A DNA stretch of 64,000 nt from Tubiluchus corallicola (Eukaryota > Priapulida > Priapulimorpha > Priapulimorphida > Tubiluchidae). A program made the translations under genes and the position numbers. The notes below the pieces were generated by a model. It ran no database searches. It had not been told where the DNA came from and was given only the letters and a program-made list of their open reading frames with translations. Location of the stretch: assembly GCA_030141605.1 (NCBI GenBank), contig JAQGDQ010002375.1, forward strand, positions 62,001 through 126,000. Reading direction: 5' to 3'. This document shows, in pieces, positions 1-11,032 of the stretch (its first letter is position 1; each line of letters starts with the position of its first letter).

Positions 1-715
1 GAGGATTAACATGAAATTGCTTTTAAAGCAAATCGTGTAACAAACATGATCTTTCGTTGTTTTCATTTTACAACAGAAAAAACATTTTACTTAAAGCTTT
101 TAAATCATATGTTCGCCCTATTGTGGATATCGACATTATTGAAAATGTGCAAAGGTATTTCACTAAAAGATTGTACGCTAGGTGTGGTTTTACTGCTGTG
201 TCCTACCCTAACAGACTTTCAGCTCTGAAAATGTTGTCATTAGAAGAGAAGAGAATTCATTATGATTCAAAAATGTGCTACAATATTATTCAAATGGAAA
301 ATGAATTCGTAGGGTAGAAATGAATTTTTACCCATACGACTAGAATGTCTAGGGGCATTGTCATCCACATTCGTTTGCTAATAGAGTTGTCAAATCCTGG
401 AATTCTCTTCCTGAACATGTAAATGGGTCTCCACAGGTGAATGCCGCCTCCAGTAAATTATTTACTCAAATATTAATGAAAATTAACTTTTCAAAACATT
501 TGTATTTCTGCAGATATATGTACGTAAGTAGTAATTTTACTCTTTGTGCCCCTCCCGTATCCATTCTAACCTGACATCAAGGACTACTATACACAGGTTG
601 TATAGTAGTCCTTGCCTGACACATGTTTATTATTGTGCGTAGTTTATTGTTTTATGCATTTAAATTTTATTGCATATAGGGATACTTTAATAAACAAAAA
701 TAAAAAATAAAACAC
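1..715 (+). mobile_element. 3' end of a non-LTR (LINE) retrotransposon, decayed
   Basis: Translation shows the C-terminal end of a LINE reverse-transcriptase protein: YVRPIVD, then EnVQRyFTKRL, then SLEEKRIHYD (positions 57-317), and after a frame change NRVVKSWNSLPEHV (362-574, stop TGA at 572-574). These are the usual landmarks downstream of the RT domain in CR1/Jockey/L2-like elements. The reading frame is broken near position 50 and again near 317, so the copy is dead. A 3' untranslated part follows with a 16-bp perfect hairpin (578-614) and an A-rich end with AATAAA-like motifs near 690-710. The element is cut by the window edge. It lies in an intron of the guanylyl cyclase gene. The exact clade is not determinable from this fragment. 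Confidence 0.8.
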
Positions 716-773
716 TCTGTAGGTATTTCTGTTGGCTATTGAAAAGTTGGTTTCAGTAAGTCTTTGATCTTAG

Positions 774-3700
774 GTAGAGACGATTGGAGATGCTTACATG
801 GTGGTTTCCGGATTACCAGAGAGGAATGGAATCCTGCACGTTAGAGAGATCACTCGCATGAGTCTTCGTCTCCTGGAAGAAATCACGAAGTTTCGAATCC
901 GACACCGTCCGGACGAGCAACTCAAACTCCGGATCGGCATACATTCCGGTAGTAATATCATATAGTTGTGTAGTTTCTAGCACATTGTAACTATTACATA
1001 TATGCACTTATGATATTTTTGATGACGTTATTCACAAGTTTGCTTGATATTTCATATATTTGATATACCTTATGTGGTTTCTTTGTTCGGGTATGTATCT
1101 AAATATATCTGAATGTATCTGAATGTATAATGTTTTTAAGTCATTTTCTCTGTCTTTTGTAATTGCTTTCCTTAGTGGTTTAATAAATAAATATGTCATT
1201 GTCAGTTGCCCATCAGTAATCGATTAAGCTGGCTGTAAACTACTTAGTACTGTAAGGAACCCTACGACTTACATCCAAGCCCTGCAGTTGGACGTGAAGT
1301 TCAACGATGAAGACTGTGTTACGAGACTAGTGCATCTTAGAAAAAAATTCCACCCAATCTTACCCTTTAGTTAACACCAAAATTAGTGTCAGGGCCGTAA
1401 AAACAAGCATAAAGTTTAGTTTCACTTGTCCGCCACTTTACCAATACACACGTAGACCAACAGAGCAAACTGGCATTAGATGTCTACAATGCGAAGTAGG
1501 AACTGCCTAGTATAATCTTTCAATATGGGCACAACTTACGAAGTATTTGCAACTAAGTTATTTTTTGTACTGTGCAAAATTGTGCGCTCCAGTGTTTCAA
1601 TTTTACTATTACTTGGATTATATGTAAACCTAATTCCTTTATAACTCATAAGAGTACGCAGATCGCTTAGAGTTTTTGCAATTTTATATTAAATCAACTA
1701 AATATTTTATGCGTGATAAGAAAGACTAAATGAAAAAACTGAATTTTGTCAATTAATCTATTTGAAACTAAGCCATAGAGCACTGCTGCTTGGTAACAGC
1801 ATTTAGTTACTTGTAAAAATTGCATCGTAGAAAAATGTAATGGAGAAATTTACAGTTTTTATGTACTTTTGCAGGGTCTTGCGTAGCGGGTGTGGTTGGG
1901 CTGAAGATGCCTCGATACTGCTTATTCGGTGATACGGTGAACACAGCTTCTCGCATGGAATCAAATGGAGAAGGTAAACACCCAACATTCTCAAAAGTAG
2001 GCTGTTTTAAATCCAGAATACTGTTATCAATAACTTGCTCTAAAATACTGATACAATTTCTAGATCGAACATCCTTAAGTCGTGGCAAAGAATCTTATAT
2101 ATATATATATTATATTATATTATATTATATTATATTATATTATATTATATTATATTATATTATATTATATTATATTATATTATATTATATTATATTATAT
2201 TATATTATATTATATTATATTATATTATATTATATTATATTATATTATATTATAATATAATATAATATAATATAATATAATATAATATAATATAATATAA
2301 TATAATATAATATTATATTATATTATATTATATTATATTATATTATATTATATTATATTATATTATATTATATTATATTATATTATATTATATTATATTA
2401 TATTACGATATAATATGATACTATATTACGTATAATATAGTACGATAAAGAAAAAGTAAAAAACTCAGAAAGAACATAAAAAACGTATGAGCAATAATAG
2501 GCCTTGACTGCCATGGTCAAGAAAAGGAGAACCAGTTAATAGAAATTACTAAAACATGATACCCATTCCAACTAACATTTTCTTGTATATAAGCTTACTA
2601 TATTTTCTGTAAACTAACTCTGTGCGTTTTTACTTGTGCCTGTGTACGTTTTTAAATGTCTGAAATAAAATAAAATATAAAAAATATCCTCATCTTTAAT
2701 TATCTATACAAGGCGAAGGCCTAGACAAGAATAAAAATTTAAGAGGATTACAGGAGAATTAGGCAGTTGCAAAATTCATTGATTCATGTTACTTGTTGAA
2801 TTTGAATTTTTGTTTACATATTGTGTTTTATTGTACATGCCATTTTTAATTTTTTTGTAACACTAACGTCATTTTTATACTTTAAAGTGTAAGTAAAAAC
2901 ACATTGATTTATTCACATTTTCTTTAATTGCATTACCCAACATTCCAGATTCATTGTTTGCAACCAAACTAAAGTTCGTATTTATTATCCTCTTGCAGCT
3001 CTAAAGATCCATGTTAGTGCAGCCAGTGAATTGCTATTAAGATCTTTTGGTACATTCAAACTGGAATTGAGAGGAACTGTAACACTGAAGGTAAAGCCAC
3101 GCATGCGCGGAAAGAGAGCTTGCAAGGCTCGAGTAAATAGACCCGTGTTCTAATACTTGTACGATACAAAACTACATTCGTTTATTAGGCAAGCACAGCC
3201 CTTGAGCCACACACTTCTGAGGTTGGCCTATTGCTCCATATGCTGGCTGGCAAACCTTATCTGCGCATGCGTGGCATTACAAATGGTAGCTGGCTGTTCA
3301 GGAAAGGCGGTAAAAATTGACAGTTTGGAAACAAATTTGTTTCCAATAAGGCCAACACACGTCAGCACCGAAACATTAAAATTGTTGCGGATTTTTGAAA
3401 AAATAGTCCTAAATTAATACAAATTCCTGCAATTACTACAAACTCACGGCGAACCTCACTCAATGATATCACGCACGTTGTGCAAAAAAACGGATGAATT
3501 CCACAAAAGGAAACACCAGAGATGATCTTGCTCATATCGGAATATCTAGAAAAAGTCATTAATCATACAGACCCATTTGTTTTATTTTGTGTGTCTGAAC
3601 TGAAAAGAATATATTCGTGAGATCTGTCTGAAAAAACAATCTTCAATCATGGCAAGAACAGTGTTCCACTTCCAATGTTTAATATAGTTTAATAGTACCA

Positions 3701-3829
3701 AACTCATAGTTACCATTATAATTGGTTGCGTACTAATTTATCCGTTGTTTTTTCTAGGGAAAGGGTGATGTCACAACCTACTGGCTACTGGGAGAAGAAG
3801 AAGACGAAAATGACCAACGTAAAAATTAG
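774..3829 (+). CDS. Receptor-type guanylyl cyclase, last four coding exons (5' part outside window)
   Basis: Exons 774-948, 1875-1973, 2999-3090 and 3758-3829 (stop TAG 3827-3829) join in frame with AG/GT borders to give the C-terminal half of a class III cyclase catalytic domain and a short acidic tail ([11 protein letters not shown]). Visible motifs are [43 protein letters not shown] and [14 protein letters not shown]. The Glu of VETIGD and the Cys of PRYCLFG are the residues that specify guanine in this family; the Asp of IGD binds metal, and the Asn and Arg of NTASR act in catalysis, so the enzyme looks active (GTP to cGMP and pyrophosphate). The wording is closest to membrane natriuretic-peptide-type cyclases, not soluble ones. 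The receptor, kinase-like and first catalytic exons lie left of position 1. The second intron holds a large ATTAT array. Confidence 0.93.
2098..2424. repeat. ATTAT pentanucleotide satellite with an inverted central block
   Basis: About 320 bases of a 5-bp unit. The first block reads (TATAT)n, the middle block (about 2252-2311) is its reverse complement, (ATAAT)n, and the last block returns to the first orientation. The array can fold on itself. It lies in a guanylyl cyclase intron between exons 1875-1973 and 2999-3090. Open frames through it are artefacts of the repeat. Confidence 0.95.
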
Positions 3830-4014
3830 CAGCATATTTTTATTTACGGGGTGCTGATTCTCTTATTTCAACTTAATAATGATAATTAAGTTGCTTATGA
3901 AATTGATAAAAGTAGGCGTGTGCTGAGTGCCAGAAGTCAGCTCTTTTGCATACATAAAAATAGCATCCGTGTATGTTAACATTGCAACAGTACAAAATAT
4001 TGCTATAATTTGTC

Positions 4015-4020
4015 AATAAA
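4015..4020 (+). promoter_or_regulatory. Candidate polyadenylation signal of the guanylyl cyclase gene
   Basis: AATAAA lies 186 bases after the cyclase stop codon and just before the 286-bp tandem duplication. It is the first canonical hexamer downstream. Use of the site is inferred. Confidence 0.5.
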
Positions 4021-4046
4021 ACGAGATGGATGTCAACGAAAAAGTA

Positions 4047-4618
4047 AACGTCAGCTTTCGGTTTAAACTTTGTTTTTTTTTCACCGTCTTGTTACTAATA
4101 TTGCTTCCAAGGAAGGAAATATAAACTAGAAGGTTTGATTAAATAAATTATTATGATGTGTGTGCAAAATGTCATTTTTATTTTTCATTATGGATTGATT
4201 TAATAAAATTACAGCAACAAGGGTGTTTTGTTTTAGTTCGACACATTTTATTTCGAATTCCGCTGTTTTCTACCTTTTTATCACAGTCATTAAAAACCAG
4301 CATAACTAGTAAATTTTACGTTTGAGCCATTGAACGTCAGCTTTCGGTTTAAACTTTGTTTTTTTTTCACCGTCTTGTTACTAATATTGCTTCCAAGGAA
4401 GGAAATATAAACTAGAAGGTTTGATTAAATAAATTATTATGATGTGTGTGCAAAATGTCATTTTTATTTTTCATTATGGATTGATTTAATAAAATTACAG
4501 CAACAAGGGTGTTTTGTTTTAGTTCGACACATTTTATTTCGAATTCCGCTGTTTTCTACCTTTTTATCACAGTCATTAAAAACCAGCATAACTAGTAAAT
4601 TTTACGTTTGAGCCATTG
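4047..4618. repeat. Perfect tandem duplication of a 286-bp unit
   Basis: Positions 4047-4332 and 4333-4618 read as identical, including a run of nine T. The unit starts with AACGTCAGCTTTCGG and ends with TTTGAGCCATTG. No coding potential is seen. Identity of both copies implies a very recent duplication or an assembly artefact. Confidence 0.95.
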
Positions 4619-4807
4619 ACTCGAAGATTATCGACATCGTGCTCTTTGAAAATATTACCCTTTCAACAATAGTCAATAATGTGCGCACTTTCCATGTAGT
4701 GTCCTGATCAATCGGTTTGTGTAGAAATAGTATGGAATTTGTACAGACATTGTGGCCATTTCGGATAATTGAGTAGGCCAACACCTGTCCGTGTGTGGCA
4801 TGAGGGT

Positions 4808-4979
4808 GTTTATTATTATTGTTGTTGTTGCTGCTGCTGTTGTTGTTGTTGTTGCTATTGTTTTGGTTGTTGCTGCTGTTACTGCTCCAGCTGATGTTGC
4901 TGTTGCTGCTGCTGCTGCTGCTGTTTTTGTTGTTATTGTTGCTGTTGTTGTTGTTGTTGCTGCTGCTGCTGTTGTTGTT

Positions 4980-5010
<31 letters not shown>
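4808..5010. repeat. TTG/CTG trinucleotide microsatellite
   Basis: About 200 bases of interrupted TTG and CTG triplets. All three forward frames and at least one reverse frame stay open and give poly-Leu, poly-Val or poly-Thr readings. These are products of the repeat, not genes. The array directly abuts the 15-bp array that follows. Confidence 0.95.
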
Positions 5011-5186
5011 ACAAAATTTTATCAGTACCAGATTTACCAGTACCAGATTTTCTCTGCACCAAATTTTCCCAGCACTAAAATTACCGCATTCCAAAAATTC
5101 CTAGCACCAAATTTTCCTGGTATCAAAATTTACTCGTACCAAACTTACCTGTACCGAACTTACTGGTACCAAACTCACCGCGCACC
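5011..5186 (-). repeat. Degenerate 15-bp tandem array, copy 1
   Basis: Read on the minus strand the stretch is about eleven degenerate units near GGTACNNGTAAATTT, about 15-17 bases each. In one frame the units give KFGTS/KFGTG-like pentapeptides, but stops interrupt it. A second array of the same unit occurs on the opposite strand at 8457-8545. This may be a minisatellite or the decayed remains of a repetitive coding element. Confidence 0.75.
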
Positions 5187-6277
5187 GATTTAGTTGCTTC
5201 TCATTCTACAGTTTGTATGAACTACAACTGCACTACACACCACCAAAGCAACTTAATTTCTTCAAAAGTGTTTTCTGGCTATTAATATTTGTTATGTCGC
5301 AGCGGTCGGTGAAGAGGATCGGCAGATAGCCACTGAATGATCATTGATTAAAGTTAAGCCACTTACGATTTCCCGTATTCGTCTGACATGTGCGTATTGA
5401 AAGCTGAAAAGTCGAAGGTTATGTTTGAAGATGTTTGAAATTTGAGTTTTTTTTTCACGTAAATAGACAAGCAAGCATTTTTTCTTTCTTATGAATTTCT
5501 TATTCGTTTTATTGTAAATATGTTTACACTACTTGAGGTGTTCGTGCTTGCTCGACATTGCCGTATACCGCCTCGGTGTGTACTGCAAAGCAGCATACCG
5601 CCTGGTTGTGTAATATCGCAGCACTACATTGAGCAATCTACAGTCAGGGTTGGCGTTTGTACGATAATTTGAGGCGTCATACCTTGCCTAAAAGTGATCA
5701 TACGATAATTTCGGTACCTGTAGGAAACAAAAATATAAGTTTGAATACATTGTGTATTGAAAACATCTAAAAGCACATTGATACTAACCGCTGGGTTATA
5801 AATGAACTTTGATTTTATTGTAGTCTAAAACATGCTTGTTTCCAGAGAAAAAATCAGTAATTTCAAGTACGAATGGCCATGATGACGACATTAAAGTTTG
5901 ATACTGCATCCTTATTCAAGAATACCTTACCCAAAGAAATAAGGACCTAGATATGTAGCTATCTGTAAACAGTCCTCTCACAAATGCAATTTGGAATTAT
6001 CAACTGATGATGCACTAATGGTTGATGATGAAAGATGATTCCATGGTTGAACTATGCAATGCCAAAAGAAGTGTGACCTGATGTTGGTTCTAGCTGGTTG
6101 CACAAATATCACAAGCAGACATAAGCTGCATACCAAGTCTTTGCAGATTTTGATTATTTGTATATGAAGTGCAATACACAGTTACTTGTGGTGTATTAGT
6201 AGTACTATTACCTAGTATGTATGTGATTACTGTTTAAACCTTTGTGAATATTAAAGCTGAATCGTGGAATAGTTAAA

Positions 6278-6840
6278 AAATCACTTGAAATCAAAGTTCG
6301 TTTATTTCCCGCTGATAAGCAATAATGTTTTAATTTTTTTCAATGCACATTTTTTCATGCTTTGTTTTTTAGTTTTTGTTTCACTTTACTAAATCTTCAT
6401 ATAATTATCGTATAGCCTCTTTTTTGTACAGTATAACCATGTATCCTGATAATCATGCTATAAAGGGCAACACTACTTGGCCATTGATATGATAATTTAA
6501 CAAAAAATATGATAATTTTTAGCCTTCAACATGATAATCAGCATCATCCAAGACAGCAACACTGGCTAAGCTTTAACTGCAGAAAAACGGTTTTATTTGT
6601 GACATTCTTAAACAGTAAAAAAGCTGAAACAACAATGTTATAATAATAATTGTGTTTTAGATTGAATTACAAAAGTAGGCTTTTATATGATTTGCCTGGT
6701 AAGTACATGAACATACAAAAAAGTATAAATTTCTCGGCCTGGTGTGTGATAAAAAAATTACACGGGCAAGTAGACAGAAACAGAAATACTTTTATTTGTC
6801 GGCCTAATAATTGTGACTGCTCTAACTGTAACTGCTTGTG
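6278..6840 (+). repeat. Dispersed repeat, family 1, copy 1
   Basis: This stretch is similar along its whole length and in the same orientation to 43083-43622. Shared blocks include TGAAATCAAAGTT, CAATGCACATTT, ATGCTTTGTTTTTTAGTTT, AATCAGCATCAT and AACAACAATGTTAT, and the end with TTTTTAT.TGTCGG. A possible hAT-type end (CAGGGTTGGC) lies upstream at about 5645, but it is not clear that it belongs to the same unit. No open reading frame is convincing. Confidence 0.7.
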
Positions 6841-7323
6841 GTGTGTTATAAAATATTCTCTTTGTATTAATATAGAAGGATACGCATTTTCCGAGGAAAA
6901 TAAAAAAAATGTTTAGTACTGGCCTCCTAAGCTGTAGCCTAGTTAGCCTATTGATAAATATGACCCTGAATGCAGTTATGTAGGTGATTATGATCACAAA
7001 CAGAGATATTATTTCAAAAGTTTTCCATCAAATAGTTTATATTGAACCCTGCTTTGTAAACCACTGTTCACTTTTATTCACAAAACATATTGGAGAGTCT
7101 CTTTTGAAAGTGTTTTATGGCTTGAAATGTCTTCTTGCAAGAGACTGGATTACGAACGTATCACTGTATAGGAACACTTGAAGCAGGTTTTGCAGGTTTT
7201 GCATTGACAACAGATTTTTGGAATCCACAAGTGCTAAGAAATATCTGCTCAGATGCACTCAAATACAACTTAACGGCTCGGGGTCTTTTCTCGATGGTCA
7301 GAAACAATATGAAAATTGTTGAT

Positions 7324-7705
7324 TAGGGGTGAGCATCGAACGTTCGAACGCTCAATTCGGTTGGAACATTTGATTTAGATTCATTCACAAGAGCTTTTTA
7401 ATTCGAATTCAATTCGAACCCAAAGTTACAGAATCAGATAATTCACCACTTCAACTTATGTACATTCTTTATCGTTAAAACGTTTGAAACATTATGCAGT
7501 TCAGTTTAGCTGCGAATTCTGTTTGCAATTTTTAAACAAATTATTAGTGTTTTTATCGCAAAACAAAACTAAGTAATACGCATAATCTTTGTATGACTGT
7601 TTTTTGTTAGTGATTCAAAAATCTTTAAAACCGATTTCGATTCAGATTCAAAATCTCGAAATTCAGTTTATTCGAGTTCGAACGTTACAAACTCGATTTG
7701 ACAGC
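7324..7705 (+). mobile_element. Partial hAT-type MITE (TAGGGGTGAGCAT end)
   Basis: It begins with TAGGGGTGAGCATCGAACG, the same end as the complete element at 16827-17172, and continues with TTCGAATTCGAA-rich sequence to about 7705. A matching right end with CACCCCTA is not present, so the copy is truncated or decayed. It sits in the spacer upstream of the folate receptor gene. Confidence 0.65.
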
Positions 7706-7871
7706 AGAGCAAAGCCTGCAGGACTGACATCTTGTTGTAGATATATATACTAGAACCACATCACAATTGACTGTCACAGTGTGTTATCACATTGAGTGAG
7801 CTCTACTATTTACTTTGTATGGTGTATTTGCCACAGTTCTTCATTTTGTTATTTTTATTTCAGTGGGTAAA

Positions 7872-10800
7872 ATGTTGCAGTTACTTGTATGGCTTGGAAT
7901 TTGGCTTACTTTTCCAAGATTGCTTTTATGTCATAGTCTTACTGATTCTATGTTGAATACTTGTTTGGATGGAATCAATCATAAACACAGGCCTGGTCCT
8001 GAAGCTAAACTTCACAAACAGGTACCTTTGTCATAGCTTCGCATGTCACACAAAGCTGTTTAACATTCAGATCAAAGTCATCGATTTATTATGTCAGTCT
8101 ATTCATAAGTACAATGAAGACGAAATATAGAAATAATTGGAACAAAAATAATAACTTTTAAAACATTAGAAACAGATGAGCAGCTTTAAAAGACATAACA
8201 ATGTAAACAGAAGAAAAAAATAGATGAAGGCTGTGAACACAGTGTAGATTTTATCTGTGACATTCGTAAACAGAAAAAAACAGATGACTGCCATAAAGCT
8301 CTGTCACTATATGGGTTTTACCAGTGACAGTTTTTAGCAACACACAGATCTCAAGCCGCATTTAGCCCCACGCAACTTGATGACGTAACACATATTCTCA
8401 CAAACTCCCTTGCTACAAGTGCTTACAACATGCAGGCAAACTGAAAAATGTGGAAAAATTTGGTACTAGTAAGTTTGGCACAGGTAAATTTAGTCCTAGT
8501 AATTTTTGTTCAAGGAAATATTGGTACCCGGAAAATTTGTTGCGTTGGGACAGTCCAATGAAGGGTGAAGGCAGAGCAAAGACAAAAAGAAAGCTAATTA
8601 GCCGTCACGAGGTGGACCCTACTGTTGATTGAAATTCTGCAATCTGTCCTAATATTATAGATTTACTTTAGGAAACATGAAGATGGGTACTAAACTAGAC
8701 CTTAATTAAAGCAACATAAGATTAAAGTGTTTTATCACTTTTCAATAAAATTGTATGGAGATTGTAGCAAATAAATTTTTCTGTAATTGTTTTCTCTGGC
8801 AATCAATTTCTTTTATGCAAGTTTTTTGCTCAGTCAACATTTGCAAGATTTTGTGTATTTCAGTGTGAACCGTGGGGAAACAACACTTGTTGTAAAGAAG
8901 ATTTGACGAAGCAAATGCATGAAGATAGGGGACTGTACAATTTTACTTGGAGTCATTGTGATGGTCGTCCACTCAGTGACCGATGTGCTAGTCATTTCAT
9001 GCAAGATTTGTGCTTTTATGAGTGTTCACCAAATATGGGTCCTTGGCTTGTGTCTGTAAGTAACCTAACGCGTTTGTTGAAAATTTACCAATGCAAACCA
9101 GCACAATAGACATATGCATTTCAATTATTTAACAATCTTGTTGTATATTTTAGATAGAAATATCATAGAGTAAGTCAAAGGTTAAGATACAATCCTATCT
9201 GTACAATCCTAAATCTTCTTTTGAATGTTGGGCAAAGAAATAAAGCTGAGAAATTATCCTGTGTACATAGTGAACAATTTAAGAGATGTCAAGCCCAGTC
9301 AACAAAGTAAATGTGTGGTGTTTCTAGACAGGCAAAGTGCCTCTAGGTGGTTTGCTGTACCACACTATTCCAGTTGTTTACTTTTATGAGGTGAAGAAAT
9401 AGCTTTGTTAATAAACTAGATGCTAGTTTCTCACAGCCATCTTGCATTGAGTAATCTCTGTCACTAAGTGTTTGATTGTGGCTGAGACAGTAAAAAAATT
9501 CACAAATTTTTTAAAAGCATAGTAAATATCATTTGCTATGCAAATTGCTACATTTTGAACTAGAACAACAACGAAAACAGAATTCAGGTGGCATTTTCTA
9601 TTTCATGAAATTAAATCTGATTTTAACTGAAATCAAGAAAATTATTTTTCTCAAAAATGAAAATTTTGCACAATGTAACAGTTATAAAAATATTGATCAA
9701 GCACTGCATATTTGCTGATATTGATATAACCACTGCATATAAGTGGTTATAGGTTTCGTGACCCTTCCAGAATAAACATCTAGAACAATAAATTTCATAA
9801 TTTGATATTATAAAAAGTCTGTATTTATTCAAGGTTGACATGAAGATTAGAAAGGAAAGACCATTTGGAATGCCACTGTGTCGAAGTGACTGTGAGAGTT
9901 GGTTCAATGACTGCAAAAATGACTACACCTGCCTAGACAATTGGTCAATTGGGTTTAACTGGACATCTGGTAATTGTAGCAGAGTTTTGTTTTTTCTTTA
10001 CCAATTTTTACCTTATCTAAATAAATGGGAAATAGTAAGTACTGTTTACTGATTATCAGGACCAAATTAACAATTAATGTAATGGATCCAGATCCTGATG
10101 ACTTTAAAGGATCAGGATCAGGCGAAAAAATTTTGTCGGATTTTGCACTGTTTATATTTCGGTTTTTTATGCATAAAACTAACGACACTAAATGCACATT
10201 GAGATAAGATAGGGATTTTGTTTGAGATAAGAAATAAATAATTTAAATTTTGGCTACTTCGTTCTTAGCAAAATGGAAACAGAAACCTGTTTACAATGAG
10301 TAAGCAGTTCCAGTCTGACCTCAGAAACATTTCTTTTTTAACCTTTTTTTGTTTTTCATATCATTATATCAGGTAAAAACACTTGTCCCACTGGAAAGCA
10401 GTGTTTTCAAATGAAGTATATTTTCAATCATGCTGAGCACTTTTGTGAAACTATTTGGGATGGCTCATGGAAAGTAGTAGATGATTCACAACAGTGCTTT
10501 CGTATTTGGTTTGATTCTGAACTAGGTAAGTATCATTCATTTCTTTTTCAACATGGGTGGTAAAGATTTCTGAAAATATCAATGTGTAGTATCACTTCGC
10601 TCTTATTGTAAAACAAGTTTTATTCGTTTCTAATTAATGTAAATGAAGAAATTTTTGTTTTAAACTTTCAAGCTTCAGTAGATAACTATCATCATCAAAT
10701 CTTTAATTTACTATTTAATCTATAACGATGTATTTTCTGTTACAACAGTAGCAATATTATACCTTATATATTCATAATAATTACTGTAATTTCAGGAAAT

Positions 10801-10926
10801 CCAAATGATGCTGTTGCATTAGCTAAAGTGAATCAGATGCTAAATAGTGCAACACTTTCACGAGGGACAAACGTGACTATCCTCACCTTTATCATTATAG
10901 CAGTTATGATACTTTCATTGCCATAA
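7872..10926 (+). CDS. Folate receptor family protein, GPI-anchored (five coding exons)
   Basis: Exons 7872-8021, 8864-9055, 9834-9969, 10373-10525 and 10796-10926 (stop TAA 10924-10926) join in frame to 253 residues, close to the roughly 250 of vertebrate folate receptors. Residues 1-22 form a signal peptide. Then come family hallmarks: the RPGPE.KLH segment, CEPWGNNTCC, LYNFTWSHC, LCFYECSPNMGPW, PLCRSDCESWFNDC, FNWTSG and CFRIWFDSE. The paired cysteines of the folate-binding domain are kept. The last 20 residues are hydrophobic after an S-R-G-T-N stretch, as expected for a GPI signal. The role by family is binding and uptake of reduced folate at the cell surface; folate and riboflavin binders share this fold, so the ligand is inferred. 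The start at 7872 was chosen because a good acceptor (TTTTATTTCAG) ends at 7863; an in-frame ATG at 7815 lies before it. Confidence 0.93.
8457..8545 (+). repeat. Degenerate 15-bp tandem array, copy 2, in folate receptor intron 1
   Basis: About six units near GGTACNNGTAAATTT read on the plus strand, giving KFGTS-KFGTG-KFSPS in one frame. The same unit occurs on the other strand at 5011-5186. No coding role is supported; the stretch lies inside intron 1. Confidence 0.7.
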
Positions 10927-10990
10927 TAATTCATTTCTAATAATAGTCATTTATAATAATAATGATAATTCATAATAGTCATTTATTTTT

Positions 10991-11032
10991 ATTTTTCTCT
11001 CTCTCTCCTCTTTATCTCTTTCTCTCTCTCTA
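10991..11032. repeat. CT-rich microsatellite
   Basis: Interrupted (CT)n about 70 bases after the folate receptor stop codon, probably inside its 3' UTR. Confidence 0.85.

Noticed and set aside
1892-2260. 122-codon frame ending in a YIIL repeat
   Set aside because: It starts inside the guanylyl cyclase exon in frame but then reads past the donor at 1974 into the ATTAT array. The exon ends at 1973.
4673-5193. Long poly-Leu, poly-Val and poly-Thr open frames on both strands
   Set aside because: They are readings of the TTG/CTG microsatellite and the adjoining 15-bp array. No domain, start context or splice support.
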